Shown here one piece after another: positions 36,611 to 49,854 of a stretch of DNA of 64,000 nt. This DNA comes from Epiperipatus broadwayi (taxonomy: Eukaryota; Onychophora; Udeonychophora; Euonychophora; Peripatidae). The position numbers and the translations under genes were made by a program. The stretch is taken from assembly GCA_028023455.1 (NCBI GenBank), contig JAQFVV010012398.1, positions 6,472,682-6,536,681 on the forward strand, in the 5' to 3' direction. The notes beneath the pieces were generated by a model that had not been told where the DNA came from, made no database searches, and saw only the letters and a list, made by a program, of their open reading frames with translations. Position 1 is the first letter of the stretch. Every line of letters starts with the position of its first letter.

Positions 36611-37780
36611 AACCCTCACATCTGAGTCTACAGGCACTACTTTAATCAAACAATTTTTCATTATTGTGTATAACAAAACATTAAAGTCATGTATGTAGAA
36701 TAAATTTTTAAAATGTTTTTTAAAATGTTAAAAAGAAAATAGGTGTAAAGATAAAATGTGTTATTAATCTTTTAAAAATAAAAAATATTTTTTGTTTTTA
36801 AAACAAAAATATGTTATTATGGTGATCAACAGAAGTTTTCAAAACTCATCTGCTTTTCAAGAAACTGGGAAAAGAATTGTAACACATTTTACCATGATAT
36901 CTCTTACTATCAAGAAGTCAATGAAGTTTTGTGGAGTAGAAAATTTTCATCATTATTGAAAGCTGAAGAAGTATGTAACATTTACTTGTTAAAGAAAGAA
37001 AAAAAACCCCAATCATTTAAAGTTATTATTCCATGAAAATGTAATTCTATAATTAACATGTGAATATACTTATTTTAAATGCTCTGGAAAAAACTGCAAT
37101 GGAAACTCTCATAAGAAAACTACCCCAGAAGAAACCAAAAGAGGCTAAAATCTTATACTGCCAGAAAACATTAAAATTCAATGTTTAATGGTTATATTCC
37201 CATGTTTACAAATACAAAATGTACGCGTGAATTCACAAAGGCATCAACATAAGCCAACTAAACTTTCTATAGTTATCTTCAAAGATATTGTAAATTACAG
37301 AGATTTTTTTTTCCTCTCACACATGATCGTCATATAAATTTTTTAATTGTAAATATGTAAATAGATTTTTATTTTATTATCATTATTGAAATATTATTCT
37401 TTCATTAAAGTTATTATTGTTTGCTGTTAATAATATTGTCTTTGTTATTCCTCATCAGAACTAAGCTGATTATTTATTTGTTAATGTAATAACTTATTAA
37501 GTGGAGAGGGGTAGTGATCAGAAAATATAATTGGATCTGTATGGAAACTAATGTCTATGTAAGCTCAATTTGATCATTACTCATGACTAGAAGTTACTCG
37601 TCAATTAAAAATCAATTGTATTCAATCATTCCACAATGTACACAGTTGCTCATTAGCTATCTTTAAATTCTCCTACATGAGAATTTAATTGCCAAATATC
37701 CTTTTTTATTATTTAATTGTTAACAAAATTCATTACCAATAATTTAAATAGAGTGTGTACTGTCACAATATATAATAGAG
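36611..37780. other. Non-coding stretch
   Basis: A/T-rich, nothing recognised. Confidence 0.5.
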
Positions 37781-37784
37781 AAAT

Positions 37785-39548
37785 AAATAATAAGTACAGC
37801 CATAGTAAAGTTAAAATAAATTCATTATTAATCTGCTGAGTTAATTTCCGATATAATGTTTCTATTTCGAAGTATAATTGGTAGATAATTAGCAGAGTGT
37901 GATAATAATTCTGATTATAAAAGATTAAATTTGGTGATGTTCAAGAGATTTGCATAATTGAATGCACTACCTACATTGTCAAATGAAATAACCAATGTCT
38001 ATCGAGGCAACACTATTGGTTTGTATGTTTATTGTGTGCATGGAATTATGTGCCAATCCTCTTTTATTTTGCATTATTTGTGGCAACGTTGCTGGAATAA
38101 CTATCACCCATTCACAAATTTCTTTGATACAACAAGGTCCATGATTTATTGGAGATGATTGGCCCAACACCCAAATAGAGTTAGTCACTGATGTTGAATG
38201 CACTGTAGATATAAATTCAAATGTAGACTTATTAATGAAAAATTTCAACCTCATTCTCAATCATTGTACATGCTTTCCTCATCTAAACACTGGAATAAAT
38301 AAATCAATAATTTTAATACATTTCTTGCACACAATAACATCATTTACCTCAAAGAAGACAAAGGCAACTGCTCTGTATTATTATAAAAATCTGCTTACCT
38401 TGAGAAAATTCAACATCAAATACATTCCTTAAAATTTAAGCATATAGCAGTCTATAACCTCACGTATTTAAAAGATACATTTATCTCTTAAAATTTTAAG
38501 GAAGCAATATAACAAAACATTTACACACCTCAACTATCTGCATATTTATCCCTCTGCTACTATTACACCTCACATATTCACCAATATAAAGCTTCAGAGG
38601 CAGAACCATCCATTCAGGCTAATGCTTGACTTTGGCAACACATATTATAGTACTATCATAAAGCTAACCACAGACTGGATTTAATCTGAATTCAGCTTTG
38701 GACTCCTAAAAATTAAATGATCATTCAACTTTATAAACATTATCAAAAATACTAACATCCATAAAAACTATAGAATTACTTCATTTGATGTCATCAAACT
38801 TTATCTAATTTAGGCAGGCTACTCCACTCCCATGCTCAACAGCCAAATTAGGACATTATACAACATGTCAGACCCCCTGACCAGAAACCCTGAATAAACA
38901 TGCCATTTATTACCAACATTCATTCAAAATTAAAGTCCATTTTTTCTAAAAACTTCAATATTGGCTTTAGATGCCCTCCATTCTTCAATACATTTATCAA
39001 TAATTCAAAGGATAAAGTGTGCAGAGATGACAAGATACAATAAATATATTCCATAGATTTCCCATCCTGCAATAGCAAATATTATAGGAAGACCCATGCC
39101 AACTTGAAATCAAAAGTTTCCCAACATGCCTATTTATATAATAGAGCAAAAAAAAATTCATCATACAGCTTAGTGTTTTTGGAGCATGAGAAAGTTGCCA
39201 CCTATATCTGCAATGATTTTTTGCAAAATCACAAATTAAAAAAAAAGGTTTGGCACATAATTAATTCCACACACACAATAAATATATGAGTAAATAGTGT
39301 TTTCCTTCATAGACATTTGTTATTTAATTTTACAATGTAGGTGGCGCTGTGTATTTACTACAATACATGCAATTTATGCAAATCTCTTGAACACTGCCAA
39401 GTTTAATCTTTTATAATCAGAATTACTATCACACTCTGCTAATTATCTGCCAGTTATGCTTTGAAACAGACACACTGTGTTGAAAGTTAACTCAGCAGAT
39501 TCATGAACAAATTTCTTTTAACTTTACTTTGGCCATACTTATTTATTA
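37785..39548. mobile_element. 1.76-kb element with inverted ends of about 220 bp
   Basis: 37785-38003 and 39312-39548 are inverted complements. Shared blocks include AGTAAAGTTAAAA, ATCTGCTGAGTTAA, AGATAATTAGCAGAGTGTGA, TTCTGATTATAAAAGATTAA and TTCAAGAGATTTGCATAA. The interior (about 1.3 kb) is less A/T-biased than its surroundings but shows only short frames, none matching a transposase I know. Likely a non-autonomous DNA transposon or a foldback of another element. The outer edges lie near AATAAGTA/TACTTATT with no clear target duplication. Confidence 0.6.
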
Positions 39549-41990
39549 GATATTTTCTACATCTTTAAATTTTTGCTTTATATATATATTGTAAAGTGAT
39601 GCCCAATCCTTATATAAAAAAAAAAAAACTGATGTTTTAGAATGACAAGCTAAAAGTATAAAGATTAGATAGGCAGCTAGCATTTTAAACATATAAAATA
39701 ATTATTAGGATAACTTGAGGCATATATATATGAACATAACCATATATTCATAAAGGAATGAACTAATTTTTTTTTTTTTTATTAAATGTAGAATAGAATA
39801 TCTACATACACACATTTATACATGAATGTTTAAGATTTCCAATCATGACGTGACAAAAATAATAAAGAAAATATCTGACATTAAATTTTATTAACCAAGT
39901 TTCTTTAATTTAAAAGAGTAAACATTTGTTGATTTTGGAACATGAAAAAAAATTAAGCAACAGTTTTTTTTTTTAGTTTGTTTGTTAGTTGGTTTTTGTT
40001 CAAATGGAATACGTTAAGTAAAGCTTTAGAATAAGAATATTTTTAATTATTATTATTATATTAATTATCATGATTTCATTTCGTTTTTAAAAAAAAAAAA
40101 ACTGTTAATATCTTGAATTGCATTTATTTGGTAAAGTGCAAAATATTTAAGTGATGAACTTTTGTTTGTTCGAATAAATTGTGAGGAATTCATATTTGTT
40201 TATCAACCACAAAAATATAATTATTATAAAATGTTTCTTTTAAAAGATAAAGCAAACTAATAATGAAATAGAATTTTAAAAATACTAATTTGTATTTCTT
40301 TTAAAGCAAAATTTATTATCATGCGTCTGGTCTCATATATATAAAACTGCTTATAAACAACGTTCGTATTTATATTACAACCCAAGCTTTGGAAAAAAAC
40401 TTATATTTAATTACTTATATGTGTATATATAAAATCTAATGATGCAGTCTTGCTAATTTAATTGTCGCAGGGTCTTTCTACCTCCTTCGTGTCATTAGTT
40501 GGTGATGGAGTATAATAACCATTGGTGTGCTTAGTGTTTAAATCAGCGTGGAATGATTTGGATATAGAATTGGGAAGGCTATGGCTACAAAATCAAAAGC
40601 CCAGGAATTCGATTTTGTGGTGGGAATTGTTAAATGGTTGGAATTTTTAATGTCATTCAATATGCTGAATAAAAGAAAGACACTATTTGCTAAGAACACT
40701 GAAGCCACTCTTGAAAATTTGACCTGCTATTGTTTTTAAAGAAGTCCAAGATTTCGTTTAATTTTAATGCTTTAAAATATTTTAAATTTTGTATTTTTTT
40801 TTTTTTTTTAGTGTATACTGAGAGCTGAGGTACAATTTTTTTCACCCTTTTATCCATTTGTAGAAAACATTTTTTTTAAAAAAAGAACCCATTTGTTTAA
40901 ATTTATATAGGAGGAGAGAGATACAAATACACAACTCAAGGTATACATAGATAAATTTTATATGTTTATAAATAAAATATTAGCATAATTGGATGCATTA
41001 AATTGGACATTGACTTAAAAGACAAAAAGGTAAGATATATACACTTGATTAGACATTTAATATATGAAAATTAAATATTAATTAGACTTACTAATAAGTA
41101 ATTATATGAGTACATTTTCTTGTTTGTATGATTAACAGTTTTATGAATGAACTATATCTACAAAACATAAATTAGCAATCCATAGACATTAACTTTAACA
41201 ACATTCAAAGGACATAAACAAAATAATCATTGTACATCTAGTAATATAGTTTCATATTTAAAATAATAGATACTTTATTCTACATTATGCATTATAATTT
41301 TTATTTTGATTGATATTTTAATATTTAAATCACAGCTAGCCATATTATAGTAAGAGACAAATCAATACTTTATTATATTGATGTATATATTCTTATTAAG
41401 TTATAAATATTATAAATTTAACCCAGATTTGTTAATAAATATTTGTTGTTTGAAGTTAAAATCTTTGTTTCTCTGGTCTCTAGATTATCAAGCATCATTC
41501 ATACTTCACTAACCAGAATATCTATCATACATGTGTACACATTTTTAATATATTCATTAGTAAAAGCCATTAGGGATCTATATAGATGTCACATTATTGC
41601 CATCCTGTTTAAATCCATCCTTGAATAGAGTTAAAAGTAAGTGTCGACATTGAGTTAGAAATCTGAATCATAATAGAATCTGTAAGTAGAGAGGGCTCTG
41701 GATTTACCACTTTAAAGTATTCAGTCCATTATATATTTGGGCAAGAACAGTAGGTAAAGTCACTACATTATGTTATTCAGTTCGTTACAATATATATATA
41801 AACAGGACATTTAGAAAAGGATAAAATTACTGAATCACGTTCAACATCCAATAGTGGATAAAAAGTAAAGAGATTAGCAAAATTGAAATTCAGCAATTAC
41901 TGCTAATGTGGTTGTATCAAAGTAATTTTTATGCTACAGATAATTTGAATATACTGGATATCAATTCTTTTGTGGAGCTGTATAGTCTTT
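39549..41990. other. Non-coding stretch
   Basis: Mostly A/T-rich with homopolymer runs. A 200-bp part at about 40440-40640 is richer in G+C and has several CpGs, but it has no open frame, splice pattern or RNA fold that I could name. Confidence 0.45.
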
Positions 41991-42109
41991 CTAATATCTT
42001 ACTTTTCTCCTTCACCTTTTTTGCATATCTTCATATAATCATATATATTATTTATAATACTTCACTTATATACACTTTAATGCAATTAATTTTCTTAAAA
42101 ACTTCTTTA

Positions 42110-42460
42110 TTTTCTTACAGTTTTGACTGTCCAGCAGTCTTCTTCAGAGCTCCATCTTGCTTACAGTTGTTTTAACTTTAATTAAAATGCTTTCTCTTAT
42201 TTTCTCCTTCACTTTTTTTGCATATCTTCATATAATCATATATATTATTTATAATACTTCACTCATATATACTTTAATGCAATTAATTTTCTTAAAAACT
42301 TCTTTATTTTCTTACAGTTTCGACTGTCCAGCAGTCTTCTTCAGAGCTCCATCTTCCTTACAGTTGTTTTAACTTTAATTAAAATGCAATTAATTTTCTT
42401 AAAAACTTCTTTATTTTCTTACAGTTTCAACTGTCCAGCAGTCTTCTTCAGAGCTCCATC
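42110..42460 (-). ncRNA. Three hammerhead-like motifs, family E, minus strand
   Basis: Reading the minus strand, each has CUGAAGA, an extra A, stem II GACUG-CUGGA-CAGUC, GAAA and CUGUA. Positions of the GAAA box are 42121-42124 (mutated to AAAA), 42318-42321 (intact) and 42425-42428 (intact, but stem II base C to U). Stem I pairing near the core is only two pairs (CU/AG), so activity is uncertain. Stem III is minimal (A-U, C-G). Confidence 0.6.
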
Positions 42461-42495
42461 TTCCTTACAGTTGTTTTAACTTTAACAACTGTAAG

Positions 42496-42555
42496 GAAGA
42501 TGGAGCTCTGAAGAAGACTGCTGGACAGTCGAAACTGTAAGAAAATAAAGAAGTT
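42496..42555 (+). ncRNA. Hammerhead-like motif, family E, inverted copy
   Basis: CUGAAGA 42508-42514, A, GACUG/CAGUC stem II, GAAA 42531-42534, CUGU, cleavage after A42539. CU (42506-42507) pairs with AG (42540-42541). Core complete, stem I weak. Confidence 0.6.
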
Positions 42556-42610
42556 TTTAAGAAAATTAATTGCATTAAAGTGTATATGAGTGAAGTATTA
42601 TAAATAATAT

Positions 42611-43740
42611 ATAGTCTTTTTAATATGTGCTAAAATGTTGTCCAATTATTGTTAATCCTAAAATCATGTTAAAATCCTTCCTTATCTAAACAATGTGTAA
42701 TGCCCTGATTACCTAACCTGCTATTTGCCAATGTACTACTTGTTTATGTAGTACAGTCTATTTAAAAGAAATTCTGGTAATTATCAAAAAGATTAATGCT
42801 TGATTGGAAATAAGATTCTGTGAACAAGCCTGCATCATTTATAAAATTACAAAAAAATCTGGAAAGTGATCTGAGTGACATACTCCCAAAGTATAGTAAT
42901 TTGGACCACTCTGAAGGCAAATATATTAGTGTAGTATAATGGACCTTAATGACCCTATAAAATATCTAAAAGCTTATAAATTATTGCAAATTATACAGTA
43001 ATGTATATATATATAACTGTAATAGATATTAACATTATTATAATTTGGTGTTTTTTTGTTTGTTTTGTTATAATATTATTTTGTATATAATTTACTTTGA
43101 CTGTTATGCATTTTAATTAACATTACTAATGAATGTATTGAATCATCTGGCAATATTTTTTTTTTGTAATTAATTAATTATTTGGCTGTTATGTTTATAT
43201 GTATAATTCTCAGAGAAGAAATATTAAGAAGTGTATATGCAATAAATATTGGTATTAGTATAATAGAAAACATTTAGTCATGTGCTATTCTTGTTTATGA
43301 TATTATACACAAATTAATGACAGAGTCAAATATATCAAAGTTATCTGGACTGGGGACTGGATCCATTCACTAAACTGTGCTATTGTTGAAATGTTAATTG
43401 TGATTTTATTAGAATTGTAAAGTTGATGCTTGTATTTATTGTGTTTATTTGGTGGCTCTTCTGTGATGGAATATCATGCTCTTAGACTCTGATCATTGCA
43501 CGAGTCTCTAAGTTATGAGGAGAAATCTTATGACTCTTTGATATAAAGTTGGATGTCAAAAATGATGATAATCATGAAATATAACCTGTGTTTCCAGTGG
43601 GTGTATAGAGGAGAAGTTATAGAGTAAATAGATACTTGTTTGATCATCATTGTCAATTCAAAATGTGCCACATTCCAAATACTAATAACAAATAAGAGAT
43701 GGTAGTCCCTGCATATGAATGATTCATGGAAATTTACATT
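42611..43740. other. Non-coding stretch
   Basis: A/T-rich, nothing recognised. Ends at a (TA)n tract (43742-43762) that borders the next hammerhead repeat. Confidence 0.5.
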
Positions 43741-43763
43741 AATATATATATATATATATATAC

Positions 43764-44170
43764 TTGTTCATTAGATGGAGCTTATCACTAGCTCCAAACA
43801 AGCTTTAATCATAAGTGCCAACAGAGAAAGAATTCAAAATCTCTATCGTACTATCCTCATCTCCAGACCAATTGGTTTTGAGCTTAATGGCTCACTTCAG
43901 TGAAGAGTTAAGATTTCAGAAACTAGATCTAAAACTCCAACTCAGAGCATTTATTTAATATGTTACTACCAGTTTGAAAACTCAAATTTTTCAGAAACGT
44001 AAATTTCTTCAAAACCAGATAGTTATATGGGTCTGAACTCAGTTCAGTTTCACCATATATTAATAGCTAAAGCAATATTACATCACAAAAGCCTTCAAGG
44101 TTACACTTATAATAATTAATAAAACAAGTCACAAATTGTGCAAATTGCACAATTTGTGACTTGTTTTATT
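43764..44170 (-). mobile_element. Hammerhead repeat F
   Basis: Lies between two (TA)n tracts. On the minus strand it shares with repeat C the block GTGAAACTGAACTGAG followed by TCAGACCCATATA (near 44015-44052 here and 18524-18557 in C), showing common descent. It ends in a near-perfect hairpin, 44118-44169, with arms ACAAGTCACAAATTGTGC. One decayed hammerhead is present. Confidence 0.6.
43860..43907 (-). ncRNA. Hammerhead-like motif, family F
   Basis: Minus strand: UCUUCA, CUGAAGU (last A changed to U), stem II GAGC/GCUC, AAAA for GAAA, stem III ACCAAUUGGU, cleavage base C, UGGAGA. Stem I has six pairs with one G-U, stem II four, stem III a five-pair palindrome. Stems persist although two core bases have changed. 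Confidence 0.6.
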
Positions 44171-44182
44171 ATATATATATAT

Positions 44183-45838
44183 TGTAATGGTAACACGATG
44201 ATCGAAAGTTTAACTTCCCTTTTATTTACATATAAGGGGGAATTCTTAAAATTCAGGATCATCCACCTTCCACTACCACAAGCAGAGAGAACATACAGAC
44301 ATAAACGAGTCTATGTCTGTACTTGACCAAACCTGTAACTATATGGGTATAGCCCCAGGTTGTTTTTCCCGGTCAACTGTCTCTCTACTGCTGTAAGATT
44401 TACAGAGTTACAGCACTTGGATATTTATAAATTTTATTGGGATCAAAATACTACACCACTAACTTCACATGTTATTTCCCAAACCCTACGACTATATTAC
44501 TTTTTGGAGTGGTGAAGAACGAGACAAAACAGATTTAAATCAATAAAAGATATTTAATACAATAAATTAAACAATAAAAGAAATACTTTAAATCATTTAC
44601 ACACAATAAAAACAGATTATTTGCTATAATTCTACGAGTAAAAATAAAATAAAAAGATCCTATAAACGATTGTACATTTATAATCCTCACTCCATGTATA
44701 TATATAAAAAGTTAAAGAATGTCTGTATCATTCAAAGTAAGAATTTGGCCATTGTCTAAATTAAAGGTATGTGTCCATGTAAGTATAAAATGTAATATAC
44801 ATATTTTACCTAGGTTTATTGAGTCTCTGAAGTAACTTGAAATTTTGCTGACTGCCATGTGGAATTTCTCCACTTCTTTAGCAGGGAACGGTCATTCTTA
44901 GGTTAGATTTTGGTTGTGGGAACTCCTCCGTATTTAGGACATCAAGGACAAGGCAAAATGAACCTTTTGGCAGGCACTACATTGGTAGTTGTTACATATA
45001 GATGGGAACCTTTAGAGCATGGGGAGTTTGAATCGGCAAGCGATCACAATGGCCCTTAGCCAGCCATTTCTGATGAGTCCCCGATGTTAGAAATCATATC
45101 TTGTTAATTATGGCTGCTTATTATCGGAGCAGTGTTTCCACCAATGTCTCGACAAGAAGTCTCCAACTCTGCTAATAATTTTTAATTAAAAAATTCCACA
45201 GTCCTTTATTCTTTCAATCCTTTGTTTTTAGCCTTTATTCACACCTTTCTTTTCTTACTATGCCTTCGGCCATTTCTATAGATTTACTTTTATATGATTT
45301 TGTAGCATTATGTACATTTATTTATTTTTTTCTTTTAATTAAACAGATTTTTAATAAAATGTTTTTTTTTTTTTTATTATTGACAAGCATTAATTATTGC
45401 TGTCTTTATCATACTCCATACATACTTCATACACGCATTTCATTTATTGTCAAATGTGTACTTTTATAACCCAGATCCTTATCTTTTGGCCATGTTTTAA
45501 ATTTTTATTTTTGCTCTGTTTAAGGCTTTCAACTTTACTCTTTCTTCTAAATCGTATTTTAGTTTGTATTTTATTTATATTTCTTTATCATTATTAATTT
45601 TACTAATATACAGTTTCAATATTTCTAACTTTAATTTTTTTTTTTTATTTCTCAAAATCTTGACTTTGGAGGGTAAAAGATAAGAATCTTTTCGATTCTA
45701 ATTCCCTCTCTTTTATTAATTAAAACATTCTTTCTTCATAAATTTAAATTCTTTTGCTAGTATTTTAAAACACACTATTTAATATTATTTAAATGTTAAA
45801 TATATATATGTGTGATCGCAGTATGTTCGATCATCACA
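44183..45838. repeat. Probable solo LTR, 1656 bp
   Basis: Begins TGTAATGGTAACACGATGATCG and ends CGATCATCACA, so TGT...ACA with inverted termini. It sits inside a (TA)n tract with no second copy here. Its layout parallels the 1.58-kb LTRs at 11783: an A/T-rich stretch with AATAAATTAAAC-type sequence in the first third, and a CCCTCTCTTTTATTAATTA-type block near the end, like CCCTCTCCCCTCTTTAAAG there. It looks like a related family that recombined to a single LTR. Orientation is probably minus by analogy. Confidence 0.6.
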
Positions 45839-45849
45839 ATATATATATA

Positions 45850-48430
45850 TATCTGTGGAAATTTAGAATGGATTAAATATGAGTAGTGGATGAGAAGTTC
45901 ATCATTCCAAAAGATGTTTCTCTTATTTTATAAGTATATCTATATATGCATTATAAATGTTGGTCATAGGAATAGGACATGTTGACATCATATTATGCTA
46001 ATAAATTGTATTTTTAAAATTAGAGTTTTCATTCACTTAATCAATTTAGATTAAAATGAAATCTTTATATTTTTACTAATAGATAAATAACTTTTTCTTT
46101 ACCAATTAGTGGATGGATAGTTTTTTTTTTTTTTAACCAGCTATCTATAAAATTCTAAACCTGTTGCCATCTAGAACAAAAATCAAGATTGATCCAGATA
46201 GACTTAAACTCCATAACATGAACTTGACAGGCTGATTATAATAACCACTAAATGTTGAAAACATTAAAACTATTGTATTAGAGGAATAAAGGAAGAATTC
46301 AGCCACAATAAAAATTTTAATTTTAATAATGTAGGTGATATACATAAAAAAGTATAAAATTATTACGGACAACATTTATAGAAGTGGAATTCACATGCAT
46401 GGTATAATAGATGATCTGCTATGAGTACACAGCTACAGCAGCTTCTTAAATTTGTAAAATACTTAAGATTATATATATATAATATATAAAAAATAGCTTC
46501 ATTCTAGTATCATCAATTCATTACCAATCTCACAACAGAAAGAAGGAATTGCTTTCATTATTTATTGCTGTAAGTTAGAGGATCAAATGATGTGTTGGTA
46601 TTATAAATATGTGTCCAATATAATATGTTCCTACACCATAACCAGATGAATAGTTCTTTCATTATAATATTACATATGCAGGATGTGTTATATAAACAAC
46701 AGAATATTTATTAAAAATAAATTCAAAAGTTACTATATATTTAGTCACAGTTGGAATTATATCTCTCCTGCTATAAATCAAATAGGTTTATCAAATTAAA
46801 TTAATAATATATAACTCAGTCACATAATAGGTTCAAGCCCTGATTTCAGCATGATACTCTAAGCATAAGCTTCACTTATACTTTTAAAGTTGATGTTCAT
46901 GGGAGAGTGCAAAGAGATTCTTAAAGCACATGACCACAAAGATTGTTCCTTCATTATAATAATGCACCAATGCAATAAATTATTCTTTTACTTAAAATAT
47001 GTAATTACAAATAAAAAGCCAGTCTCACATAAAATAAAATAATACTATATACATTTGTATTATAAATGCTTATCATGCTTTGCCAAGGTTGTGTGCCATA
47101 ATCATATTTTTTTAAAAAAAGTTGCTATTTAATTCACATATTTATCTATTTATTCATTCAAATTCCAATATAAATTTAATTGGATTTCATTTGGAATTTG
47201 ATTAATAACATCTTTTAAACATGTAATGGTCCATATTTTCTTGAGTTTATACTTAAGGTTATTTTTTTTCCCCACAAGATGTTACATTTTAAAACTATCT
47301 TTATAGATATGAACAATATTTGTATATGAAAATCTGAGTTCCTGGCTATAAAAAATACAGTTTTGAAGTTTAGCTATCTGAAAGTCACTTTTTACTCCTA
47401 ATATATTATTAAAACTAGTAACTTGAATTTTAAAACATTATAAAAGCCTGGTATCAGGCAATAATATTATAATTGTTGTAATTTCTGTTAAGGAAATAAC
47501 AGATGCCTTTGACATTAGAATGTATATTAAAGCAAAGTAAATCAATAATAATTTTAAAAAAAATCAAATGTTTTATTGCTTGGGACTTAATAAAAAGTAC
47601 AAATTTCTAGAAATGTCAGAACTAAGACTAGGATTTATAACTTTTGAATCCTAGAGTTTTTCAATACATCAATGGGTCAAACCATACAGATATTAATATA
47701 TCTTATACTTAGCCTGCATAAGCAATAGTAATAAATTTTATATTTCTCTATTTGGAAGTTATCATTTGCCAGTAAAATAGAAATAACTGTTAATAGTATA
47801 TAATTAAGAGTGCAATATGCATAGATAACAAGTCAATGGTCTTTTGCTCAGATTTATTAAAAACAGCCTAGGATGATTTTTTAAAATTTATATAAAAGCA
47901 TTAACAATTATATATATAAACTGTAGGAAATCAGTGCATTCCTTTATATAACCTAGGTTCAAAAATTGAAACCTGCATGAATTTTTATGCCCCTGAAAAT
48001 TTCTGAAATATTCTAAACTTTAATTAGACCTTTATATTTTTAATTAGAAAATATCGATTTATTTTTTTAAAAAAACAAAAAATAGCTCGCCACTAGGTGA
48101 AATGTTTCACAATCTTATTCTAAAAGAATAACATAAATATTTGTAATCATTTGTTCACTATAGCCTAAAGCAAGATAATTAATTTAAAATTGTCATCTTT
48201 TTGAGGACAATGTTTAATTAAATTTTTAATGTCTTTATTGTTATTAAATATCATTTAAATGTTAAAATTACAAGAAATAACGTTACTTTACTTACTAATT
48301 TAAAAATTTGATGTTAAAGAGTGTGCAATTTTGAACTGTATGAATAAAATATAGAATAAACGCAGTGAGACAGTTATGTTTGACAAGTTATTTTAATGAT
48401 ACGTGAGGTGATTGCAAATATGGGTTAATA
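45850..48430. other. Non-coding stretch
   Basis: A/T-rich sequence with short (TA)n runs. No gene or element edge was recognised. It lies just upstream of the candidate promoter at 48472. Confidence 0.5.
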
Positions 48431-48471
48431 GACTTTTTTTTTTTTTAATTTATCAAATTCCGATAATTAAC

Positions 48472-48526
48472 TATAAATAGCCAGGTTTTTAGTTCGAAGG
48501 CACAGTTACTTGTCAGATTTCTCAAG
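48472..48526 (+). promoter_or_regulatory. Candidate promoter and non-coding first exon of the secreted-protein gene
   Basis: TATAAATA at 48472-48479 is followed 32 bases later by CAGTT (A at 48504), a good initiator. A consensus donor, CAAG|GTAAGT, has its GT at 48527. A first exon of about 23 nt (48504-48526) would result. The next plus-strand acceptor that leads to an ATG is TTGTTTTATAG|ATCTAAAAAAATG at 58788, giving a leader of about 33 nt and a 10.3-kb intron. The pairing with that gene is inference; another gene or a chance combination is possible. Confidence 0.45.
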
Positions 48527-48532
48527 GTAAGT

Positions 48533-49770
48533 CATTTATATAATACTGATGTTTATAAAGTTTGCTGTTTGGCTACGCAGCAGGTTTTACAGATTAATAA
48601 GAAAGGATTATATAATTTAGAAATATTTCTCCAGACAATATGATTTTGAACGACAACTCAAAATTTGTTTACAGTTTAGATATATTAAAAAAAACAAAGT
48701 GATATTTTAAATTTTTTTAGAAAATCACTAATAATTATATATGTAAAAACTTTATAATAAGCTGGTGCATTATTCTGTTACAGCCATCATCTGGGATTCA
48801 AAGTTGGGGTCTGCATATATTTTTCATATAACTCAACAATGTTCAAGTAATCTAAAGAGTTTATGAGGTAATCAGACAGCACAGACCTTTAAGCCATCCT
48901 GTAAAAATGCAGTAAAATAATCATATAGTTGTTGCTCAGTAAAGTTATATGATGTTTGAGCAACAATGGAGACGATTGATTACTCCAGTTTTATTAAGCT
49001 AACCACACAGATTTTGTTTTATTTTATTCAGATGAGATTTTATTTAGGAAACTTCAGTATTTTAATTATCTGTCTACCATTGCTCTAATCCATATAGCGT
49101 TTAAATCATTTTACATTGACATATTAGTTGTTTTTAGATGAAAAATAAAATATGAAAAAAGAAATAGTAAGTTACTTCACCAATAGTATACAATTATTCT
49201 TTAAGTATTTTTAACTTTGTTGTTTTCTTTACAATGTGTACACACACATGTGACACATTTACATGTATATAAATATACATTACATTAGCCATTATCTTTT
49301 TATTTTTAATTTTCTGTATAAAATATTTAATAAGATAATTAATTTTAATTTTTTGTTCTGTGAGCATTAGGCCTGGCTAATAGAACAATACCTAAATAAA
49401 TATAAAATATTAGATCAACATTAATTTAAAAGAAAATAAAAAAAAATTATAATGAAAAAATGAAAAAAGTAGCTTTTACTTTTTAATTACAACCAAGATT
49501 TTTTTATTTTTCAGATAAGCTAAAAATAATTACACAAACATCAGGGTACTACTGTTATTCTGATTCTGTGAATAAAATTCTGTGTTATAGTGTTTAGATC
49601 TAAAGGTTCCAGAACTGACTGCCAACAGAATTAATTTTTAAAAAATCCAGCTTTATCAATTGTGCTCAACTTGTTACTAGGATTTTCAAAATGTCATATG
49701 AACTTTCAAGCATCTAGTTATTTTAACATATAATAACCACATTCCACTCTTTTGACACTTTGAAGCAAAA
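48533..49770. other. Non-coding stretch, probably intron
   Basis: A/T-rich, no feature recognised. If the promoter call is right this is intron 1. Confidence 0.45.
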
Positions 49771-49774
49771 TATA

Positions 49775-49830
49775 TTTATTAATATTACAATTTCGACTGT
49801 TCCCAGCAGTCTTCATCAGATCTCATTATC
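49775..49830 (-). ncRNA. Hammerhead-like motif, family P, left copy
   Basis: Minus strand: GAGAU, CUGAUGA, A, stem II GACUG-CUGGGAA-CAGUC, GAAA, UUGUA, AUAUU. Core complete. Stem I pairing is limited to AU/AU next to the core, with possible pairing further out. Confidence 0.55.
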
Positions 49831-49854
49831 TACTAAACTGTAAAGACAGTTTAG

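Larger units (their letters stand above)
41997..42610. mobile_element. Hammerhead repeat E: 197-nt tandem units followed by an inverted unit
   Basis: TTCACnTTTTTTGCATATCT starts at 42011 and at 42208, a 197-nt period. A third copy with about 90 bp missing follows (42383-42484), then an inverted partial unit (42485-42610). Each carries a hammerhead-like motif: three on the minus strand and one on the plus. In all, four motifs in 0.6 kb. Unit length and tandem layout fit animal retrozymes. Confidence 0.72.
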
